Below are positions 8,776 to 18,900 of a stretch of DNA of 47,218 nucleotides, piece by piece. The DNA is from an uncultured Prochlorococcus sp. GTDB taxonomy: Bacteria > Cyanobacteriota > Cyanobacteriia > PCC-6307 > Cyanobiaceae. The notes under the pieces were generated by a model. It worked only from the letters and a program-made list of their open reading frames with translations, was not told where the DNA came from and searched no databases. Each line of letters starts with the position of its first letter. Positions within the stretch are counted from its first letter, which is position 1. The position numbers and the translations under genes are program-made. The stretch is from positions 1 through 47,218 of the forward strand of contig CACCZQ010000005.1 in the NCBI GenBank assembly GCA_902550485.1. Direction: 5' to 3'.

Positions 8776-8789
8776 TGCGGCCTTCCGCA
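8776..8789 (+). terminator. Short GC hairpin after msrB
   Basis: TGCGG-CCTT-CCGCA forms a five-pair GC-rich stem, unusual for this A/T-rich DNA, in the 74-bp gap between msrB and grpE. It is followed by a weak T-rich stretch (cttgtttt). It may be an intrinsic terminator for msrB or a leader hairpin of grpE. The T run is poor, so confidence is low. Confidence 0.3.
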
Positions 8790-8842
8790 ACTTGTTTTGT
8801 GCATCACTTTATTGGAGAATAGTTTTATTAAATTTTAGAAAA

Positions 8843-9562
8843 ATGATTGAAAATCAATCAGACAATATCGATAATAAAGAAAATGATGTTTCTAATCAGG
8901 ATAATGTTCCTGAAGATATATCATCTACGCAAAATTCAACAACCGAAAATGATGAATTATCTTCTCAAAAAATAGAAGAAATAGATACTGAAGAATTAAA
9001 AAATACTATTTCAAACAATGATGCAAGATTAGAACAATTAGAAAAAGAACATGAAACTTTAAAAAATCAATATGTAAGGATTTCAGCAGATTTTGATAAT
9101 TTTAGAAAAAGGCAGTCAAGGGATCAGGACGATTTAAAAATCCAACTCGTTTCAAAAACTTTAACTGCAATACTTCCTATTGTTGATAATTTTGAGAGAG
9201 CAAGACAACAACTTAAACCAGAAAGTGAAGAAGCTCAAGCTCTTCATAGAAGTTATCAAGGATTGTATAAACAATTGGTAGAAGTTTTAAAACAACAGGG
9301 AGTGTCACCCATGAGAGTTGTTGGTCAACAATTTGATCCAAAGTTGCATGAAGCTGTATTAAGAGAGCCTAGTGAAGAGTTTGAAGAGGATTTTATTATT
9401 GAAGAATTGCAGCGAGGATATCACCTAGAAGGTAAGGTTTTGAGACATGCATTGGTTAAGGTTTCTATGGGACCTGGTAAACAAAATTCACAACAGGAAG
9501 TAGAAAAGGATACAGTTGAAGTGGATGTTGATTCAGAGGTTAATACTTCTGAAGATGTATAA
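8843..9562 (+). CDS. grpE: Nucleotide exchange factor GrpE
   Basis: GrpE releases ADP from DnaK and so drives the chaperone cycle. From ATG at 8843 the protein is 239 residues. An upstream in-frame start at 8792 would add an unrelated MFCASLYW leader and is rejected. The N-terminal 60 residues are acidic and Asn/Ser-rich. A coiled-coil ([19 protein letters not shown]) leads into the core motif ADFDNFRKR, then [11 protein letters not shown]-like [11 protein letters not shown] and the C-terminal [12 protein letters not shown] beta-domain with [17 protein letters not shown]. The tail is acidic. It lies 29 bp before dnaJ, forming a chaperone operon. No CIRCE element is visible upstream. Confidence 0.95.
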   Translation: MIENQSDNIDNKENDVSNQDNVPEDISSTQNSTTENDELSSQKIEEIDTEELKNTISNNDARLEQLEKEHETLKNQYVRISADFDNFRKRQSRDQDDLKIQLVSKTLTAILPIVDNFERARQQLKPESEEAQALHRSYQGLYKQLVEVLKQQGVSPMRVVGQQFDPKLHEAVLREPSEEFEEDFIIEELQRGYHLEGKVLRHALVKVSMGPGKQNSQQEVEKDTVEVDVDSEVNTSEDV

Positions 9563-9591
9563 ATTCCAAATTCTTATTTGAGCATTATCTA

Positions 9592-10716
9592 ATGGCTGAT
9601 TTTTACCAAATACTTGGAGTTTCAAGAGATGCTGATGCCGATACCCTAAAAAGGGCTTATAGAAAATTAGCAAGACAATATCATCCTGATGTTAATAAAG
9701 AACCTGGTGCTGAAGATAAATTTAAAGAAATTGGCAAGGCTTATGAAGCCTTAGCTGATCCTGAAACAAGAGCTAGATATGATCAGTTTGGAGAGGCAGG
9801 TCTTGGAGGTGCGGCGGGAATGCCTGATATGGGAGATATGGGTGGATTTGCAGATTTATTTGAAACTTTTTTTAACGGCTTTGGTGGGCAAAATCCTCAG
9901 GGAGGAAGAACTCAAAGGAGAGGCCCTCAACAAGGAGATGATCTGAGGTATGACCTTAATGTTGATTTTAAAGATGCAATATTTGGCCAACAAAGAGAAA
10001 TTAAAATTCCTCATCTTGAGACATGTGAAGTCTGTAGGGGAACAGGAGCCAAACCAGGTACCGGACCAAAAACTTGTTCAACATGCGGGGGAAGTGGACA
10101 AGTTAGAAGAGCTACGAGAACACCTTTTGGTAATTTCACACAAGTAGGTGAATGTCCTTCATGTAATGGAGCTGGTCAGATAATTGTAGATCCATGTATA
10201 AGTTGCGGCGGGAATGGAGTAAAGCAAGTCAGAAAAAAATTAAGAATTAATATTCCTGCAGGAGTTGATACAGGTACTAAATTAAGAGTTTCTGGAGAGG
10301 GTAATGTTGGTTTGAAAGGGGGTCCAGCTGGAGATCTTTATGTTTTTATCAAGGTTAAGAATGATTCAAAACTTAAAAGAGATGGTGTAACTATTTACTC
10401 AGAAATAGACGTCAGTTATTTACAGGCCATTTTAGGTGATACTGTTGAAATTAATACTGTAGATGGAAATGTTAATTTAAAAATTCCAAGTGGTACTCAG
10501 CCAAATACAACTCTTTCACTCGAGAATAAAGGGGTACCTAGACTTGGTAATCCGGTTGCTAGAGGAAATCATGAAGTTTTAGTAAAGGTAAAATTGCCAA
10601 CTCGCATAACTGACGAAGAACGAAAGCTTTTGGAGGGCTTGGCTTCTCAATATTCAGATAAAAATATTAATTCCAGTAGTGGACTTTTTAGTAAATTATT
10701 TGGTAACGAATCCTAA
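9592..10716 (+). CDS. dnaJ: Chaperone DnaJ
   Basis: DnaJ delivers substrates to DnaK and stimulates its ATPase. At 374 residues it is full-length type I: the J domain with YHPDVNK (HPD motif) is at about 28-34, followed by the Gly/Phe-rich linker. Four zinc-binding CxxCxGxG repeats follow ([32 protein letters not shown]), and then the C-terminal substrate domains. The start ATG at 9592 gives the standard [11 protein letters not shown]. The stop codon shares its last base with the next ATG (10716), so translation of the tusA-like gene is likely coupled. Confidence 0.97.
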   Translation: MADFYQILGVSRDADADTLKRAYRKLARQYHPDVNKEPGAEDKFKEIGKAYEALADPETRARYDQFGEAGLGGAAGMPDMGDMGGFADLFETFFNGFGGQNPQGGRTQRRGPQQGDDLRYDLNVDFKDAIFGQQREIKIPHLETCEVCRGTGAKPGTGPKTCSTCGGSGQVRRATRTPFGNFTQVGECPSCNGAGQIIVDPCISCGGNGVKQVRKKLRINIPAGVDTGTKLRVSGEGNVGLKGGPAGDLYVFIKVKNDSKLKRDGVTIYSEIDVSYLQAILGDTVEINTVDGNVNLKIPSGTQPNTTLSLENKGVPRLGNPVARGNHEVLVKVKLPTRITDEERKLLEGLASQYSDKNINSSSGLFSKLFGNES

Positions 10717-10946
10717 TGACTTCTTTAAAGCATTTGGATCTTAAATCTGTTCCATGTCCTTTAAATGTTGTCAAAATCAAATTGGCTTTGGAGAAGTTAT
10801 CCAAAAATGAACATCTTATAGTTGAACTAGATAAAGGCGAACCAGAAGAAATGGTATTAAATAACTTAAAAGAGATGGGATGTTTGTTTAAACAAATTAA
10901 AGAAAATGCAAAATTTATAAAAATAAAAATATTGCATGAAAATTAA
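10716..10946 (+). CDS. TusA/SirA-like sulfur-carrier family protein
   Basis: This 76-residue protein of the TusA fold has the conserved SVPCPLNVVKIKLALEKL segment near residue 12, with the sulfur-carrying cysteine followed by PLN rather than the classical CPxP. E. coli TusA relays sulfur for tRNA thiolation; cyanobacterial members are less studied, so the exact acceptor is unknown. The C-terminal strand pattern, ending in an LIVELDKGEPEEMVLNNL-type stretch, fits. It starts on the dnaJ stop (one-base overlap) and ends 11 bp inside rsgA, so the three genes are translationally linked. Confidence 0.8.
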   Translation: MTSLKHLDLKSVPCPLNVVKIKLALEKLSKNEHLIVELDKGEPEEMVLNNLKEMGCLFKQIKENAKFIKIKILHEN

Positions 10947-11853
10947 TAGTAAAAATTTAGGTTTAGTTACGAAAAAATTTAATGATTTTTTTGTAGTTGC
11001 CTTAAAAAATCAAGAAAACTCTGTAACTAGCGACAAATTTTTATGTAAGGTAAGGAAGTCTATACATTTCAAGGATCAATTAATTTATGTTGGTGACGAA
11101 GTAATTATTGAAAATATTGATTTAAAAAGCAAACGCGCAGTAATAACAAGTCTTAAAAAAAGAAAAAATTTATTAGTTAGGCCTTCAGTTGCAAATATTT
11201 CTAATATATATATTATTTTTTCAGTTGAAGAGCCAGAATTAAATTTATCTCAAGTTAATAGGTTTTTGATATCAGCAGAATCGATGGGTGTTGAAGTGTC
11301 ATTAGTTTTGACAAAATGTGATTTAATTTCAGATACAAGAAGATCTTCATTAATTGATAAATTTGAGAAATGGGGTTATCAAACAATAACTTTAAATTTA
11401 GAAAGCTCTGATTTTTTTAATAATTTATTAGCTGAGTTAAAGAAAAAAAAGTGTTCAATTTTTATGGGCCCATCAGGCGTTGGAAAAACTACTTTGCTTA
11501 ATATGATAATTCCAGGTCTTCATAATAGTACTGCTCCAGTTTCCAATAAAATTAAGAGAGGTAAAAACACAACTCGAAATGTTGAACTATTTTCTATATC
11601 GAATCAAAGTTACATTGTGGATACTCCTGGTTTTAATATGCAACCTCTAGAGGTTGATATTAAATTGTTACCAAATCTTTATTCAGAAATAAATAAACAG
11701 TTAACCGAAGAAGGAATTAAGTGTAAATTTCGTAACTGCTTACATTTAGAAGATGAGGGATGTAATTTAAATAAATCCTTCGAAAGATATTCTTTTTATA
11801 AAGAAATGATTGAGTCTTCTAAGAGTCACTATTTTCAAAACCGGGCAGATTAA
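10936..11853 (+). CDS. rsgA: Ribosome small-subunit GTPase RsgA
   Basis: RsgA (YjeQ) is a circularly permuted GTPase that checks late 30S maturation. In the 305-residue protein the motif order is permuted: G4 (TKCD, 126-129) precedes G1 (GPSGVGKTT, 178-186) and G3 (DTPGF). An OB-like N-terminal domain comes first, and a C-terminal zinc knuckle follows ([14 protein letters not shown]). All are intact. The ATG at 10936 overlaps the tusA-like gene by 11 bp. The 3' end overlaps the convergent ebfC gene by 35 bp, an unusual tail-to-tail overlap in which both C-termini are encoded on opposite strands. Confidence 0.94.
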   Translation: MKINSKNLGLVTKKFNDFFVVALKNQENSVTSDKFLCKVRKSIHFKDQLIYVGDEVIIENIDLKSKRAVITSLKKRKNLLVRPSVANISNIYIIFSVEEPELNLSQVNRFLISAESMGVEVSLVLTKCDLISDTRRSSLIDKFEKWGYQTITLNLESSDFFNNLLAELKKKKCSIFMGPSGVGKTTLLNMIIPGLHNSTAPVSNKIKRGKNTTRNVELFSISNQSYIVDTPGFNMQPLEVDIKLLPNLYSEINKQLTEEGIKCKFRNCLHLEDEGCNLNKSFERYSFYKEMIESSKSHYFQNRAD

Positions 11854-12169
11854 GATTTAATCCACCAGTCAAATCATTCATCCTTTCTTTCATAGTTGTG
11901 GTTGATAATTCATGAGCTTTTTGAATAGCTTGTAGAATGTTTTGCTCTATTTGTTCTTTATTTGCATTTGAGATATTTTCTTGTACTTCTACCTTTAAAG
12001 GAAGTTGGTTTCCACTTATCCAGACTTTTATCATTTCATCATCACTTTTGCCTTCAATCTCCATATTTTCAAGTTCATCTTGTAATTTTTGAGCATCTTG
12101 CTGAATTTGTTTAGCTTTTTTAAAAGCTTCTGTAAGTTGTCCAAAGTTAGGAAGTCCAAAACCCGCCAT
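11819..12169 (-). CDS. ebfC: YbaB/EbfC family nucleoid-associated protein
   Basis: EbfC/YbaB proteins form small dimers that bind DNA and associate with the nucleoid. The 116-residue length is typical, and the helix rich in Lys, Gln and Glu ([19 protein letters not shown]) and the following [17 protein letters not shown]-like strand region identify the family. It lies 17 bp after murB on the same strand, so it is probably transcribed with murC-murB. The last 35 bp are shared, on the opposite strand, with rsgA. In many bacteria ebfC sits beside dnaX and recR instead, so the placement here is a cyanobacterial arrangement. Confidence 0.9.
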   Translation of the reverse strand: MAGFGLPNFGQLTEAFKKAKQIQQDAQKLQDELENMEIEGKSDDEMIKVWISGNQLPLKVEVQENISNANKEQIEQNILQAIQKAHELSTTTMKERMNDLTGGLNLNLPGFENSDS

Positions 12170-12186
12170 TTTGTAAAAAAGTTTCT

Positions 12187-13110
12187 TTAGTTAGGATAGT
12201 CAAAACCCATCATTCTTACTTCCGGTTGCAAATAAATTCCTTTGTTTTGTAGTACTTTTTGTTGAATTACTGTTATTAATTCATAAATATCTGTTGAACT
12301 TGCTGTAGAAGTGTTAATTATAAAATTTGAATGCATTGTAGAAATTTCAGCACCCCCAATTTTAAATCCCTTTAAACCCATATCATCAATTAATTTTGCT
12401 GCATAATTATTTTCAGGATTTTTAAAAACACTACCAAAACTTGGTTGATTATATGGTTGGGTTTCTATTTTTAATTTAAGGTTATTTTTGGTTGTTTGAA
12501 TTAATTGTTCTAGATTTCCATTAGGTTCAAAATGTAATCTTGCACTAATAATTGTTAAATCATTTCTTTGGAAAGAGCTAAATCTATAATCAAAACTGAT
12601 ATCTTTTTTTTCAATTTCAAGTTTTTCATGAGTTTTATTATTTATAACTTTTACGGAAATAAGATTTTTTGCTAGCGATAAATTACCTGTGCCAGCATTC
12701 ATATAAATTGCTCCTCCTAATGTTCCTGGAATCCCTACAGCCCATTCCCCTCCTTGTAATCCATTTTTAGCAAGAGAATTAGATAATGTTGGAAGCATTA
12801 CACCTGCTTCCGCATCAACAATTCCTGCATAAGGCTCTATCTTTAATGATTTCAATTTTTTTGTACACACAACTAAGCCTTTTATGAAAATATTATTTAT
12901 TAAAAGATTTGAACCCGCGCCAATTATTTGATATCTTAGTTTGTTTAAATTGGCCCATTTTATTAGATATGAAAATTCTTCAATGCTTTTTGGCTCGGCA
13001 AAATATTCAGCTACTCCTCCCACTTTTATAGTTGTATAACTACTTAAATTAAAGTTTTCAGAGAAATTTTTATTCATAAATTTGTTATCTATTTTAATTG
13101 TTTTTTTCAT
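12187..13110 (-). CDS. murB: UDP-N-acetylenolpyruvoylglucosamine reductase
   Basis: MurB reduces UDP-GlcNAc-enolpyruvate to UDP-MurNAc with FAD and NADPH, the second committed step of peptidoglycan synthesis. At 307 residues it is a type IIa-like short MurB. Visible motifs are [10 protein letters not shown] at the N-terminus, [11 protein letters not shown] (FAD binding), [23 protein letters not shown]-like [10 protein letters not shown], and [10 protein letters not shown] with the catalytic serine, and a C-terminal [11 protein letters not shown]. The start overlaps murC by 17 bp, so the pair is coupled in one operon with ebfC downstream. Confidence 0.96.
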   Translation of the reverse strand: MKKTIKIDNKFMNKNFSENFNLSSYTTIKVGGVAEYFAEPKSIEEFSYLIKWANLNKLRYQIIGAGSNLLINNIFIKGLVVCTKKLKSLKIEPYAGIVDAEAGVMLPTLSNSLAKNGLQGGEWAVGIPGTLGGAIYMNAGTGNLSLAKNLISVKVINNKTHEKLEIEKKDISFDYRFSSFQRNDLTIISARLHFEPNGNLEQLIQTTKNNLKLKIETQPYNQPSFGSVFKNPENNYAAKLIDDMGLKGFKIGGAEISTMHSNFIINTSTASSTDIYELITVIQQKVLQNKGIYLQPEVRMMGFDYPN

Positions 13111-14503
13111 TTAAAATTGACCAGAAGTTATGACAATCACCAGCTCCCATATTCAAAATTAAATCTCCTTTTTGAGTTAATTCGTAAAAATTCTTTGTAA
13201 CTTCATAATAATTGTTTATGTAACTAACATTTTTATTTTTTTTATAAATCAGATCAGTGATAGTTTTTGAAGTAATTTTTTCTTCGTTTCCTTCTCCTGC
13301 TCCATAAATACTGGTTACTAAAATAACATCTGCTTTTGATAATTCTTCAGCGAATTCTTTACTAAATTGCTTTACTCGAGAGTATCTATGAGGTTGAAAT
13401 ATAGCTATTAATCTTTTTTTTTGACATTCATTATTTTGTTTTTGCTCAATCAATAATCTTCCTAATTTAATTGTCTCTTTTATTTCGTTTGGGTGATGAG
13501 CATAATCATCATATAAACTTCTTTCATCTATTTGACCTCTAAATTCAAATCTTTTTTTTGGCAGTTTCAGATATTTTATATTTTTCTTAATTTCTATAAA
13601 ATCTACTCCTACCATTCTTGAAGCTGCTATTGCTGCGGTGATATTTGATAGATTGTGTAATCCTGGAATTGGAATATTTAAACTACTAATAAAATTTCCA
13701 TTTTCATAATATTTTCCAATTGTATACTTGAAATTAATTTCAGTAGGAATTATTGCATAAGCTACGTTTTTAGCCGTAGTGTTTGACCATTTAGAATTAG
13801 AACAAAAATTATTTCTTGAGGTTTCACAATCAAAATTAAGTAGTAATTGTTTAGAGTTTTTAGCGAAACTTTTAAAAGAAGATATGACTTCACTTAAATC
13901 AGAAAAGTGATCGCAATGATCAAAATCAATGTTATTGATTATTCCTATATCAGACTTATATTTGTTAATTGTCCCATCAGATTCATCAACTTCAGCTACT
14001 AAGTATTTTGTATTTTCTAAATGACAATTAGAGTTGTAAATAGGAATTATTCCTCCAGTTATTGAAGAAGAATTATGTGTACATAACTCAAGTATTGTAG
14101 AAAGAAATGTACTTGTTGATGTTTTTCCGTGGCTGCCTGCAACCGCCAATGAAGTATAAGTGCGCATTAGCATTGCAAGTATCTCTGAGCGATGTTTTAT
14201 TAATAAATTTTTTTCTCTGCAGTACGAAAATTCTTCATTTTCTGGCTTGATAGCCGAGCTTACAACAAAATTAATCAATTTGTTGGTAAATTTTGAAATA
14301 ACAAATTCAATATTTTGTCTAATTTGAGAATTAAAGATTACTGCGCCTAATTTCTCCAATTTATTAGTTTCATTGTTTTTAACTAAATCAGATCCTGAAA
14401 CTGAACAACCTTTTTTAAGTAAACCTATTGCTAATGCTGACATTCCAATACCTCCAATCCCAATAAAATGAAAATGACTTTTCAACAGTATTTTTTTATT
14501 CAA
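13094..14503 (-). CDS. murC: UDP-N-acetylmuramate--L-alanine ligase
   Basis: MurC adds the first amino acid (L-Ala) to UDP-MurNAc with ATP. The protein is 469 residues long. It has the Rossmann start HFIGIGGIGMSALA (11-24), the P-loop AVAGSHGKTSTS (around 122-131), the central domain with DHCDHF, and the C-terminal ligase domain with YDDYAHHPNEI and FQPHRYSR. The start appears to be TTG at 14503, because no ATG precedes the conserved GIGGIG region. It leads the murC-murB-ebfC group and is divergent from gap2 across 193 bp, where both promoters must lie. Confidence 0.95.
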   Translation of the reverse strand: MNKKILLKSHFHFIGIGGIGMSALAIGLLKKGCSVSGSDLVKNNETNKLEKLGAVIFNSQIRQNIEFVISKFTNKLINFVVSSAIKPENEEFSYCREKNLLIKHRSEILAMLMRTYTSLAVAGSHGKTSTSTFLSTILELCTHNSSSITGGIIPIYNSNCHLENTKYLVAEVDESDGTINKYKSDIGIINNIDFDHCDHFSDLSEVISSFKSFAKNSKQLLLNFDCETSRNNFCSNSKWSNTTAKNVAYAIIPTEINFKYTIGKYYENGNFISSLNIPIPGLHNLSNITAAIAASRMVGVDFIEIKKNIKYLKLPKKRFEFRGQIDERSLYDDYAHHPNEIKETIKLGRLLIEQKQNNECQKKRLIAIFQPHRYSRVKQFSKEFAEELSKADVILVTSIYGAGEGNEEKITSKTITDLIYKKNKNVSYINNYYEVTKNFYELTQKGDLILNMGAGDCHNFWSILNEKNN

Positions 14504-14654
14504 TGTTTATCTTTTACTTAAATCAAAATAACTTCTAAGTAAAATTTTGCTATTTTTTCTTAAAAAAAATATGTTTTTTTTCTTGAATTAATACAAAACT
14601 AGACTTATTTGCTTAATAAATCAAAAAAACCTTACGTTATTGCACAAAATTCAG

Positions 14655-14660
14655 TATGAT
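14655..14660 (+). promoter_or_regulatory. Possible gap2 -10 element
   Basis: TATGAT sits 36 bp before the gap2 ATG, in the 193-bp divergent gap between murC and gap2, and matches a sigma-70-type -10 box in five of six positions. No convincing -35 box accompanies it. The rest of the gap is A/T-rich, and I see no terminator, RNA or ORF in it. Confidence 0.25.
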
Positions 14661-14696
14661 CAGCAACTTAGGTTAATCATTTAGAAATTATTAGTT

Positions 14697-15719
14697 ATGA
14701 CTTTGCGTGTTGCAATTAACGGCTTTGGCAGAATTGGTCGAAACTTTATGCGTTGTTGGCTTAGTAGAGGGGCTTACACCAATATTGAAGTAGTTGGAAT
14801 TAACGTTACCTCAGATCCCAAGACTAATGCTCATCTACTAAAGTATGATTCAGTCCTTGGTCAACTTGATGGTGTTGATATTCAATATACTGATGATACT
14901 TTTGTAATTAATAACAAAACAATTAAATGTTTCTCTGATAGAAATCCTTTGAATCTCCCTTGGAAAGAATGGGGCGTGGATTTAGTTATTGAATCTACTG
15001 GAGTATTTAATACAGACGTAGGTGCAAGTAAGCACTTAGAGGTAGGAGCAAAAAAAGTCATCTTAACTGCTCCTGGTAAAGGCGATGGGGTTGGTACTTA
15101 TGTAGTTGGAGTAAATGCTGATACATATAAACACAAAGATTATGATATTTTGAGTAATGCCAGTTGTACAACGAACTGTTTAGCTCCAGTTGTTAAAGTT
15201 TTAGATCAAACTTTTGGGATTAACAAAGGTTTGATGACTACAATTCATAGTTATACAGGGGATCAAAGAATTTTAGATAATAGTCATAGAGATTTAAGAA
15301 GGGCTAGAGCTGCTGCTACTAACATCGTTCCTACTTCTACAGGTGCTGCAAAAGCAGTAGCTTTGGTATATCCAGAAATGAAAGGTAAATTAACAGGAAT
15401 TGCGATGAGAGTTCCAACTCCTAACGTTTCAGCAGTAGATTTTGTTTTTGAATCTTCTAAATCTGTCACAACTGAAGAAGTCAATAATGCACTCAAGGAA
15501 GCATCTCTAAGCTCAATGAAAGGCATTATTAAGTATGGAGATGAACCACTAGTGTCAAGTGATTATGCAGGTACCAATGAATCATCAATTGTAGATAGTG
15601 ACCTTACTATGTGTATTGGAGATAATCTTGTAAAGGTCCTTGCATGGTATGACAATGAGTGGGGTTATAGTCAGAGAGTTGTAGATTTAGCAGAGATTGT
15701 TGCTAAAAATTGGGAGTAA
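14697..15719 (+). CDS. gap2: NAD(P)-dependent glyceraldehyde-3-phosphate dehydrogenase Gap2
   Basis: Gap2 is the Calvin-cycle GAPDH of cyanobacteria, reducing 1,3-bisphosphoglycerate. The 340-residue protein has [13 protein letters not shown] for dinucleotide binding. At the end of the second strand it has GINVTSDP rather than the acidic residue of strictly NAD-dependent enzymes, which fits dual NAD/NADP use. The catalytic cysteine lies in [13 protein letters not shown] near residue 155, followed by the catalytic-histidine segment [14 protein letters not shown] and by [20 protein letters not shown] at 14697 is the standard start. Codon use looks more optimised than in neighbours, as expected for an abundant enzyme. 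The stop abuts the convergent thiL stop with no gap. Confidence 0.97.
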   Translation: MTLRVAINGFGRIGRNFMRCWLSRGAYTNIEVVGINVTSDPKTNAHLLKYDSVLGQLDGVDIQYTDDTFVINNKTIKCFSDRNPLNLPWKEWGVDLVIESTGVFNTDVGASKHLEVGAKKVILTAPGKGDGVGTYVVGVNADTYKHKDYDILSNASCTTNCLAPVVKVLDQTFGINKGLMTTIHSYTGDQRILDNSHRDLRRARAAATNIVPTSTGAAKAVALVYPEMKGKLTGIAMRVPTPNVSAVDFVFESSKSVTTEEVNNALKEASLSSMKGIIKYGDEPLVSSDYAGTNESSIVDSDLTMCIGDNLVKVLAWYDNEWGYSQRVVDLAEIVAKNWE

Positions 15720-16706
15720 TTAAAAGTGTTTAAAAGGTGTGTTATTAAATAATTTGTTTTTTATATTATCTTTAAATTCTATTGATGGTACACCATCTAC
15801 AAAAAAACCAATCTCTTTAATATTTTTATCTAGGTTAGATAAATTCTTTGCCCATTTTTTCGGCAATGAGAAAACTAATTCATAATCTTCACCTCCAAAA
15901 AAATAATATTCGTCCCATTTATCTCCTTTAGGCCAATTCTTATCTTTAGGTATTTTTTCATAATTTATGATCGCTTTACATTTGCTAGCTATTGCTAAAT
16001 CTTGTAAGGCTTGAAATAGACCATCGCTGCTATCAGTACATCCTATTCTTCTTATTTTTTTATTGGAGCGAGTTTTTAGGAGATTATTTAGAAAATTTGG
16101 GTAAACTTTAGGGCGGCAAAAATGTTCAATGGACTTAATAATTAATCTTTCATCAAGAGAAAATTCATTATCGAAATTAATTTTATTTTGTATCAAAAAT
16201 CCTAGTTTGCTAAGACCATGAATTCCTGTAGTTAAGATTATATCTCCGGGGTTACATGCGTTTCTTCTTAATTCAAGTTCACCTTGAATTCCAAAAGCCG
16301 TGATTGAAATGATTTTTTTATCTCCCTTTGAGCAATCTCCTCCTAGAATCACTCCTCCATATTCTTTCAATGCTTTATTTATTCCTTTGTATAATTCTTC
16401 AACCCAAATCCACTCAGTTCTGGCAGGTAGAACTAGGCTTATAGTAATACCTATAGTTTTCTTGCTTCCACTGGATAATAAGTCAGAGATGTTGCTTACA
16501 ACTGCTTTCCACCCAAGGTCTCTAGGGCAAATAGTAATGTCATTGAAATGAACATTTTCTACCAAAGAATCAGTATTAATAAGTAAATTTTCATTTTTAG
16601 TTTTGATTGAAGCACAATCATCTGAAATTTGGTTTTTAGGCATAAATTTTCCTAGCCTATTTATTAATTCTTTTTCTCCTATTTCTTCTAATATTTCTTT
16701 ATGCAT
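15720..16706 (-). CDS. thiL: Thiamine-monophosphate kinase
   Basis: ThiL phosphorylates thiamine monophosphate to the active cofactor thiamine pyrophosphate. The 328-residue protein belongs to the PurM-like ATP-binding superfamily: DDCASI and NTDSLVENVHF at the N-terminus, GWKAVVSNISDLLSSG with metal ligands, GGDCSKGD, then CTDSSDGL and FFGGEDYELVFS in the C-terminal domain. All key regions are intact. Its ATG overlaps the end of the upstream cyclophilin gene by 8 bp, so the two are probably expressed together although unrelated in function. thiO, for thiazole synthesis, is elsewhere in the window. Confidence 0.95.
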   Translation of the reverse strand: MHKEILEEIGEKELINRLGKFMPKNQISDDCASIKTKNENLLINTDSLVENVHFNDITICPRDLGWKAVVSNISDLLSSGSKKTIGITISLVLPARTEWIWVEELYKGINKALKEYGGVILGGDCSKGDKKIISITAFGIQGELELRRNACNPGDIILTTGIHGLSKLGFLIQNKINFDNEFSLDERLIIKSIEHFCRPKVYPNFLNNLLKTRSNKKIRRIGCTDSSDGLFQALQDLAIASKCKAIINYEKIPKDKNWPKGDKWDEYYFFGGEDYELVFSLPKKWAKNLSNLDKNIKEIGFFVDGVPSIEFKDNIKNKLFNNTPFKHF

Positions 16707-17790
16707 TTAATTTGAGGTTTTCAATTCCTTCTAAAACATCAATTGAAATTATTATGTCATCTTTAGTAAGCTCTTCTAATACATCAAATCCATCTACAAC
16801 GTAACCAAAACCAGCATTCCTCCCGTCAATTAAATTGCGACCTGCTGGATTTAATTCCGCTTCATATAAAAAGAAGAAAAATTGAGATGAGCCATCATCT
16901 ACTGCGGTATTTGAATGGGACCATCCTAGAGTTCCAAGTGTTGCAAAAGGCAATGTTGGCGTCTCCGTGTAAAGACCTAAATCTTCAAAAGTTTGATTAT
17001 AAAAAGTATCTTTTTCACCAGGAATTCTAATTTCTAAGGGAACGTGACGTTCTTCGTTTGTTTCAGGATCTATGTAACCAATATCTTCACCTATTGGATC
17101 CCCTGTTTGCAGTACAAAAAATTCTTCTGCCCTATTAATTGGTAAATTTTTGTAGAAGTTTTTTGAAGACAAATCTATAAACGCTCCTGCTGTAAGTGGG
17201 GCGTTAAATCCATCCACAATAGCTTTCATATCTCCTTTGGAGGTTTTTATATTAACTTTTGCTCTGCCCAGTAACCTTGGTAAATTATCAAATTCCTGGG
17301 GAATAGAGTATGGAAATTTATTTGGTAGAAAATATTCTTCTAATCCACCTATTTTATCTAAAGCATCTCTTCGGGTCGCTATAAATGAGTATTTATTCTT
17401 TGATTTAGAGTAATCTTGAAGACTATCAAAATTTTCTTTGAGTTCTAAAAATATTTTTTCAGAAATTTTCTTTTTATCGTTTGGTAATTCTTGAATAATT
17501 TTACTCTGGTATTTTTTTAGTAAAGATTGACATTTTGTAACAGTTTTCGTTAGAGCGGGCCATCTTCCTCCTCTTACAAGGTCACTAGTTTCTTCTAATT
17601 TGTGTTGAAGTTCTTGTAACTCAACTTGCTTGATAGGGAGTGCGTTTCTGAGGATTGCACTAGGGTCTTTTACTGCATTTCCAGTAGGTAAATCAGCTAG
17701 TACTTGAATCGGTTTTAAGAGAAAAACCTGTAAAATTACAATAAATAGAATTAAGAAAAGTTTGTTCTGATTTGATAAGAATTTTTGCAT
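16699..17790 (-). CDS. Secreted cyclophilin-type peptidyl-prolyl isomerase (TLP40-like)
   Basis: The 363-residue protein starts with a cleavable-looking signal peptide (about residues 1-32, hydrophobic [15 protein letters not shown] core and an ALA-like VLADLP end). A helical region with leucine/glutamate heptads ([17 protein letters not shown]) follows, and then a C-terminal cyclophilin barrel from about residue 170 ([43 protein letters not shown]). This architecture matches the thylakoid-lumen TLP40/CYP38 family involved in photosystem II assembly in plants. Several catalytic cyclophilin residues appear replaced, as in that family, so it may act more as a scaffold than as an isomerase. The gene is divergent from efp across 43 bp. 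Confidence 0.88.
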   Translation of the reverse strand: MQKFLSNQNKLFLILFIVILQVFLLKPIQVLADLPTGNAVKDPSAILRNALPIKQVELQELQHKLEETSDLVRGGRWPALTKTVTKCQSLLKKYQSKIIQELPNDKKKISEKIFLELKENFDSLQDYSKSKNKYSFIATRRDALDKIGGLEEYFLPNKFPYSIPQEFDNLPRLLGRAKVNIKTSKGDMKAIVDGFNAPLTAGAFIDLSSKNFYKNLPINRAEEFFVLQTGDPIGEDIGYIDPETNEERHVPLEIRIPGEKDTFYNQTFEDLGLYTETPTLPFATLGTLGWSHSNTAVDDGSSQFFFFLYEAELNPAGRNLIDGRNAGFGYVVDGFDVLEELTKDDIIISIDVLEGIENLKLNA

Positions 17791-17833
17791 AGCACTCTTG
17801 CAGGTTTATGATCCTTGGGGATGTAATACAGGA

Positions 17834-18394
17834 ATGATTTCCAGTAACGATTTTCGCACAGGTACTACCATCGAATTGGATGGACAAGTTTGGCGTGTTG
17901 TAGAATTTCTACATGTCAAGCCTGGCAAGGGTTCTGCTTTCGTGCGAACAAAATTAAAATCAGTTCAAAACGGCAACGTGGTTGAAAAAACTTTTCGAGC
18001 CGGAGAATCAGTACAGCAGGCTATCCTTGAGAAGTCTAACCTGCAGCATACTTATGTGGAGTCTGGCGATTATGTTTTTATGGATATGACAAGTTTTGAA
18101 GAGACAAGACTTACTTCTGAACAAATCGGTAAAGGCGCAAAGTATTTAAAAGAGGGAATGGAGGTTAATGTAATTTTCCATAATGGTAAGGTTTTAGAAG
18201 TAGAACTTCCAATAACTATTACTTTGAAAGTTACAGAGACTGATCCTGGAGTTAAAGGCGATACTGCTAGTGGGGGCACGAAACCAGCTATTCTAGAAAC
18301 AGGTGCTCAAGTTATGGTTCCTTTGTTTATTTCTGTGGGAGAAATGATTAAAGTTGATACTCGTAATGACAGTTATCTTGGACGTGAAAATTAA
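17834..18394 (+). CDS. efp: Translation elongation factor P
   Basis: EF-P relieves ribosome stalling at polyproline stretches. From ATG at 17834 the protein has the canonical 186 residues and begins [16 protein letters not shown]. The open frame continues upstream to a TTG at 17798, but that extension is not family-like and would overlap the promoter region. The loop that reaches the peptidyl-transferase centre is [12 protein letters not shown], with lysine 32 at its tip, the residue modified in many bacteria. OB-type domains II and III are complete, ending in [10 protein letters not shown]. The stop shares a base with the accB start. Confidence 0.97.
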   Translation: MISSNDFRTGTTIELDGQVWRVVEFLHVKPGKGSAFVRTKLKSVQNGNVVEKTFRAGESVQQAILEKSNLQHTYVESGDYVFMDMTSFEETRLTSEQIGKGAKYLKEGMEVNVIFHNGKVLEVELPITITLKVTETDPGVKGDTASGGTKPAILETGAQVMVPLFISVGEMIKVDTRNDSYLGREN

Positions 18395-18900
18395 TGGCTA
18401 TGAAATTAGATCATGAAGACTTAAATCGCTTAATAGAGAAAATCTCTACAAGTGATATACAGGAATTCTCGCTAGAGGGAGAAGATTTTAAGCTCGAAAT
18501 AAAAAGGAATTTATTTGATCAGAACCAAACTATTAATAATTTAGTTCCTAATAATTCATTTGAAAGGCAAACAATTTCTAATCAAAAAACCATAAATGAT
18601 AATATCCCAGTTGTTAATGACCCCGAAGTAACTCAGGTACCCCCTCCAGGGCGTTCTGACCTAACTGAAATTACATCTCCTATGGTAGGAACCTTTTATA
18701 GGGCTGCAGCCCCTGATGAGGAGCCATTCGTCGAGGTAGGAAATAAAGTTAACGTTGGCCAAACTATTTGTATTTTGGAAGCAATGAAGTTAATGAATGA
18801 AATTGAATCTGAATTTAATGCTGAAATAGTAGAGATTCTCGTTGAAAATGGGACGCCAGTTGAATTTGGTCAAGTTTTAATGCGTGTTAAGCAGTCTTGA
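18394..18900 (+). CDS. accB: Biotin carboxyl carrier protein of acetyl-CoA carboxylase
   Basis: AccB carries CO2 on biotin between biotin carboxylase and carboxyltransferase, at the start of fatty acid synthesis. It is 168 residues long, with an N-terminal helix, a flexible Asn/Gln/Pro-rich linker (about 45-88) and the biotinyl domain. The domain has SPMVGTFYRAAAPDEEPF, CILEAMKLMNEIE (biotinylated lysine 132) and GTPVEFGQVLMRV. The start codon overlaps the efp stop, and the efp-accB pairing is conserved in many bacteria. The 3' end overlaps the convergent pdxA end by 24 bp. Confidence 0.96.
   Translation: MAMKLDHEDLNRLIEKISTSDIQEFSLEGEDFKLEIKRNLFDQNQTINNLVPNNSFERQTISNQKTINDNIPVVNDPEVTQVPPPGRSDLTEITSPMVGTFYRAAAPDEEPFVEVGNKVNVGQTICILEAMKLMNEIESEFNAEIVEILVENGTPVEFGQVLMRVKQS

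Noticed and set aside
8769-8842. CIRCE heat-shock operator upstream of grpE
   Set aside because: The TTAGCACTC/GAGTGCTAA arms are absent; only an unrelated GC hairpin is present.
17798-17833. Upstream extension of efp from TTG
   Set aside because: The extra residues are not part of EF-P and the ATG at 17834 gives the exact family start and length.
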